From an uncultured Elusimicrobia bacterium (GTDB lineage Bacteria; Elusimicrobiota; Elusimicrobia; UBA1565; UBA9628), in NCBI GenBank assembly GCA_903830945.1, contig CAIKVT010000036.1:174346-238345 (forward strand): DNA of 64,000 nucleotides, written 5' to 3'. The notes under the pieces were generated by a model. The model had not been told where the DNA came from. It saw only the letters and a program-made list of their open reading frames with translations, and made no database searches. How positions within the stretch are numbered: position 1 is the stretch's first letter; each line of letters begins with the position of its first letter. Of this stretch, positions 62,301 to 64,000 are shown piece after piece. The position numbers were made by a program, and so were the translations under genes.

Positions 62301-62645
62301 CTCCTGTTCTGGGGCAACATCGCGGCGCTCTTCGCCGCCGCCCTGATGATGGGGTTGTTCCTCGGGCCCGCCCACAATGCTTTAGGAACCTACTTCTATA
62401 AGCATATCCCGGCCGGGCAGTCCGAGGGGGCCATCGCGGTGCGCGGTTCGATCTTCAATGGTGCCGTCTCCTTGGGCTATGCGGCGGTGAGCCTGCTCAC
62501 CTCGCGGCTGCACCTGGTCGTCCCAGCCCTGCTGGGGCCGATCTTTATCGCTTGCCTTCTGGTCGGGCTGGGCTTCTTCTTCCTGCCCAAGCTTCTGTCC
62601 GGCCTGCCGGATCAGTCGCTGAAGGACAAGAAGCAGGACCGATAA
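59370..62645 (+). CDS. Module protein with HAD phosphatase fused to a 12-TM MFS-like transporter
   Basis: 1091 residues from GTG 59370 (six bases after TATCCT); ATG 59385 is an alternative. A signal segment (ILSVAVIAALLALTPGLGCYEALA) leads into the shared module (VVIRSQTGAVAARVAVPGQ...LTSLPTVSSQLKLFPLSL). Residues about 270-570 form a HAD phosphatase of the Cof/trehalose-phosphatase kind: IFDYDGT with Asp276/278, Lys457 in VSKFDKSHGV, and VVGDHLFGMRTED. Residues about 579-1085 hold roughly 12 membrane segments like an MFS carrier. A signal-led HAD domain facing the periplasm and a transporter in one chain suggest dephosphorylation coupled to uptake; this is inference. Confidence 0.75.
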   Translation: MATNVMRYGRKILSVAVIAALLALTPGLGCYEALAVVIRSQTGAVAARVAVPGQVGGLTSLPTVSSQLKLFPLSLAAPLEAIQQVPTVPAQIPPLSAVATVWQAPAAVAPITTQEVLQAGVEKLSHAPAGSETKTVLDEVYTGAQKSVDPAGAVVVLELSGSAVLTPALAAVTPSSQKSVSELQAVANDCGRPFDERVAAVSAIAAKADGEVKAGLKSIGRANPDGSATDYEVKRKALQALAGLGEVVSLPPVSRAHADEILRSLSLDKPQAAIFDYDGTLEANQVPASAETAEALKASADAGVETMILTARSDRVADHMGSSILESLSTLTPEQKRGLVVGSNRGSRLLIFDDKGDARLIDASPVWTAQEREAINVLAAEVKARYGEVAFQGQTGQMTDYGYSLYLPVGARSADVDAAAQLMREGLARRGMPVKVEGRTAANPRNPSYLVVSKFDKSHGVELLRKNRDLYPRIRDVLQKLPVKLQGLGIKLVGLLPRSTVPQSRTLVVGDHLFGMRTEDLDMHTAAPHGLALAVGGEGDPRPERVFVWPTRGHAATQEILGALGRKDADGVDQRSLFGIFTSRTASIAAFFLTSTAYAFIAIPAVGLAAYGALMALGPLAAIALGPLNGLLAQKLSARNAMALNTVLNVVMLLTLPIMSALGIVNFWTLLVASIGNGWVLSSVMTTEGIYVKRFSGKYLGTVNALTMIDYLSVQSLLGLILRAGRLTDYLQATFPHLLVPFIIAAGVNILVVLPLIWRFVSNTKASEQTQAGKPAARTWSEVAAGVKAFLNRYWKEALIFGAGLALFPILHTTLPAVLGLLYWVTRTDGFKVLWASKPLRYGLLAAGVLAFLAYPIQSFGLPLIAQALVGQAGKSQLLGQLLGALFFGQLISSTSQAQFPELRVPFLGRINIQRFIQAGVLAMLGTWTFLTLAPGSILLAAAAAAAGAVLMAWTGKLTDRGWIKYVGVGLSCLGLPLLFWGNIAALFAAALMMGLFLGPAHNALGTYFYKHIPAGQSEGAIAVRGSIFNGAVSLGYAAVSLLTSRLHLVVPALLGPIFIACLLVGLGFFFLPKLLSGLPDQSLKDKKQDR

Positions 62646-62700
62646 GGACGGTTTTGTCCCCCTTTAATCTTCGCTGCGGAAATTGGTAACATCATCCGCG

Positions 62701-63030
62701 ATGCCTGTGATTCCCCGCATCCGTCACATCGAGTTCCTTTCGAAGCCGCCGGAGAACCCAGATTCCGGGGGGGGCGACATGCGCGTCGATCTGGAGGACG
62801 GCAGCGCGTCGAGCTTCGCGGCGCTGACCCCGAGCCACGTGGGGCACCGGATGAACGAAGCGGGTCAGGACTTTTCCTACGGCGCCCCGGCGCTCTTCGT
62901 CAAGCGGCTGGATCAGGAGGGCTTGGCCAAGGCGGTGGAGGCCATGGCCGCCGACATGAGCGGTTTCTGGCTGCGCTACTACAACTCTAAACGCGACGAT
63001 AAGAAGAAGGCCAAGGGCAGGAAGAAGTGA
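62701..63030 (+). CDS. Small cytoplasmic protein, first of a paralogous pair
   Basis: 109 residues from the ATG at 62701, eight bases after TAACAT. The tracked TTG at 62683 is within that promoter-like segment. It contains MRVDLEDGSASSFAALTPSHV, YGAPALFVKRLDQEGLAKAVEAMAAD and a Lys-rich tail (DDKKKAKGRKK). It has no signal peptide and no known domain. The next gene is a clear relative and overlaps its stop by four bases. Confidence 0.65.
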   Translation: MPVIPRIRHIEFLSKPPENPDSGGGDMRVDLEDGSASSFAALTPSHVGHRMNEAGQDFSYGAPALFVKRLDQEGLAKAVEAMAADMSGFWLRYYNSKRDDKKKAKGRKK

Positions 63031-63368
63031 GTCCGAAACTGCGCGTCGACGCCATAGAGCTCACTCAGTTCGAGCCTCCCGAGAGTCCTGGCCTTTGCAG
63101 TGCCGTGGTGCAGGTGAGCCTTTCGGACGGCAGAGAGTTCTCCATACTCGCGGCCACGCCGCCGTGGTTTGCGGAGGCCTTCGCCAAGCTGGGCCTGGAT
63201 TTCTATTTCGGTCCGCTGGTCCTTTTCGTGCGTGCCATGGACCCGGGTCTTGTCCGCCGCGCCATCACGGACATGGTCAAGGACGGTGACCAGTGGCTTT
63301 GTCGTCACGACACGCCCCGCACGACCCTCGGCAAGGTCCTTGTCGAGTTCAAAGCAAAGCATCCTTAA
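63027..63368 (+). CDS. Small cytoplasmic protein, second of a paralogous pair
   Basis: 113 residues, GTG start overlapping the previous stop (GTGA). VQVSLSDGREFSILAATPPWFAEAFAKLGLDFYFGPLVLFVRAMDPGLVRRAITDMVKD aligns with the partner's DLEDGSASSFAALTP...FSYGAPALFVKRLDQEGLAKAVEAMAAD segment in order and spacing. The pair probably arose by tandem duplication and may form a heterodimer. Function unknown. Confidence 0.65.
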   Translation: MSPKLRVDAIELTQFEPPESPGLCSAVVQVSLSDGREFSILAATPPWFAEAFAKLGLDFYFGPLVLFVRAMDPGLVRRAITDMVKDGDQWLCRHDTPRTTLGKVLVEFKAKHP

Positions 63369-63465
63369 AAGACGATTCGGCTGAGGCGCCGTGGCCTTTG
63401 GCCCACCCACGATTAGGCCTTTCGCTCCTGGTCGCTGGCGCGCCCATACGCTAACATCTCCTTAG

Positions 63466-64000
63466 ATGCGGTCAAATAGATTGTTGTTGCTGGGGGCACT
63501 GCTTTCGGTCATCTCATGGCGCTCGGCGGTCGCCAGCGCGGCTCAGGTGACTGCGCCATTGCGCCTCGATACCAATCTTGGCGCAGTTGCGCCCGTCCCT
63601 CTCATTGCGCCAGGCTTTCATCTCGTCTCCTATCAGGGGTTCGCCTTGAGCCTCCTGGCGCCCGGCGCTGCGGTGGCCTATGCGCCGATCCCTGTGCCCG
63701 TTCTCCGGCCGGCGTTCCTTTCTGTCGATTCTGCGCCTGAGGAGCGCGGGCAAGTGCTTGCTCTGCAAGGATTGACCGGCGTCGCCGGCCGTCTGTCTGA
63801 GGACCGGGGAGGCAGAGACGGGAGGCCCGTGCTCGACGTTTTCTTCGAAGCGTCCCAGGCCCAGTATGTCGCGCCCGCGTTCTCCGGCTTTCCTGAACCC
63901 AGGCTGCCGGTCGGCTATCTGCCCCTGCCCATTACGGTGCAAGAGACCAATTATAGCTGCGGTACGGCTTCGGCGCTATCGGTGCTGCGTTACTGGCAGG
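63466..64000 (+). CDS. C39-like cysteine peptidase with shared N-terminal module, 3'-truncated
   Basis: 178 codons are visible and the frame is open at the window end; it is missing from the ORF track. The ATG at 63466 follows TAACAT by eight bases, the same spacing as at 62701. A signal peptide (RLLLLGALLSVISWRSAVASAAQ) is followed by the Ala/Pro/Val-rich module with a helix (LQGLTGVAGRLSEDRGGRDG). ITVQETNYSCGTASALSVLRYWQ is the start of a C39-like peptidase domain with the catalytic Cys. The rest of the domain is outside the window. Confidence 0.75.
   Translation, partial: MRSNRLLLLGALLSVISWRSAVASAAQVTAPLRLDTNLGAVAPVPLIAPGFHLVSYQGFALSLLAPGAAVAYAPIPVPVLRPAFLSVDSAPEERGQVLALQGLTGVAGRLSEDRGGRDGRPVLDVFFEASQAQYVAPAFSGFPEPRLPVGYLPLPITVQETNYSCGTASALSVLRYWQ

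Overview
The window is a 64 kb piece of a GC-rich bacterial chromosome, densely coded on both strands, with no gene-free stretch over about 250 bases. No rRNA, tRNA, CRISPR array or insertion sequence was seen. The best guess at the host is an uncultivated member of Elusimicrobiota or a related diderm lineage. This is inference. It rests on several secreted proteins sharing an odd Ala/Pro/Val-rich N-terminal module, on an outer-membrane porin-cytochrome system, and on overall gene style. No marker gene in the window proves it.

Layout. 1-1.8 kb: 3' part of polyphosphate kinase. 1.8-10.3 kb (mostly minus): haem-binding PAS sensor without an output domain, O-methyltransferase-like protein, coiled-coil secreted protein, asnS, secreted S41 peptidase, MGMT-type DNA repair protein, anmK. 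10.3-14.3 kb: frameshifted ORF6N gene, secreted GH13 amylase-like enzyme, Old Yellow Enzyme. 14.4-28.2 kb: haem and cytochrome island. The plus-strand operon (AhbC/AhbD-like radical SAM, hemE, hemH, hemG/cgoX, hemC) converges on a minus-strand run (resB, ccsA, decahaem MtrA-type cytochrome, MtrB-type porin, hemA, trihaem c7 cytochrome, cyclic-nucleotide-binding domain). A NapC-like multihaem cytochrome is transcribed divergently from resB. Together these cover tetrapyrrole synthesis, cytochrome c maturation (system II) and a plausible electron route from quinol to outside the cell.

28.3-37 kb: secreted barnase/RNase Sa-like RNase with barstar and a TPR protein, three membrane or secreted proteins of unknown role, alpha/beta hydrolase, folK, dapB. 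37-45.5 kb: a tightly overlapping operon of a PaaK-like ligase, a HATPase-GNAT fusion, a LuxE-like acyl-protein synthetase, a LuxC-ligase fusion and an S9 peptidase; it looks like a fatty-acyl (or other acyl) reductase system without luciferase. 45.6-54.5 kb: DUF4143 ATPase, C-H-D thiol enzyme resembling protein glutaminase, MFS transporter, GNAT-like protein, and two tandem KimA-like potassium importers. The second importer follows a clear ydaO-type c-di-AMP riboswitch. 54.6-64 kb: four secreted proteins with the shared N-terminal module (unknown, M28 peptidase, unknown, HAD-MFS fusion), a pair of small paralogues, and a cut-off C39-like peptidase that also carries the module.

Regulation. 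Many first genes of transcription units have a -10-like hexamer only 6-11 bases before the start codon and no Shine-Dalgarno, which suggests frequent leaderless mRNAs. Downstream genes are joined by 4-base ATGA/GTGA overlaps.
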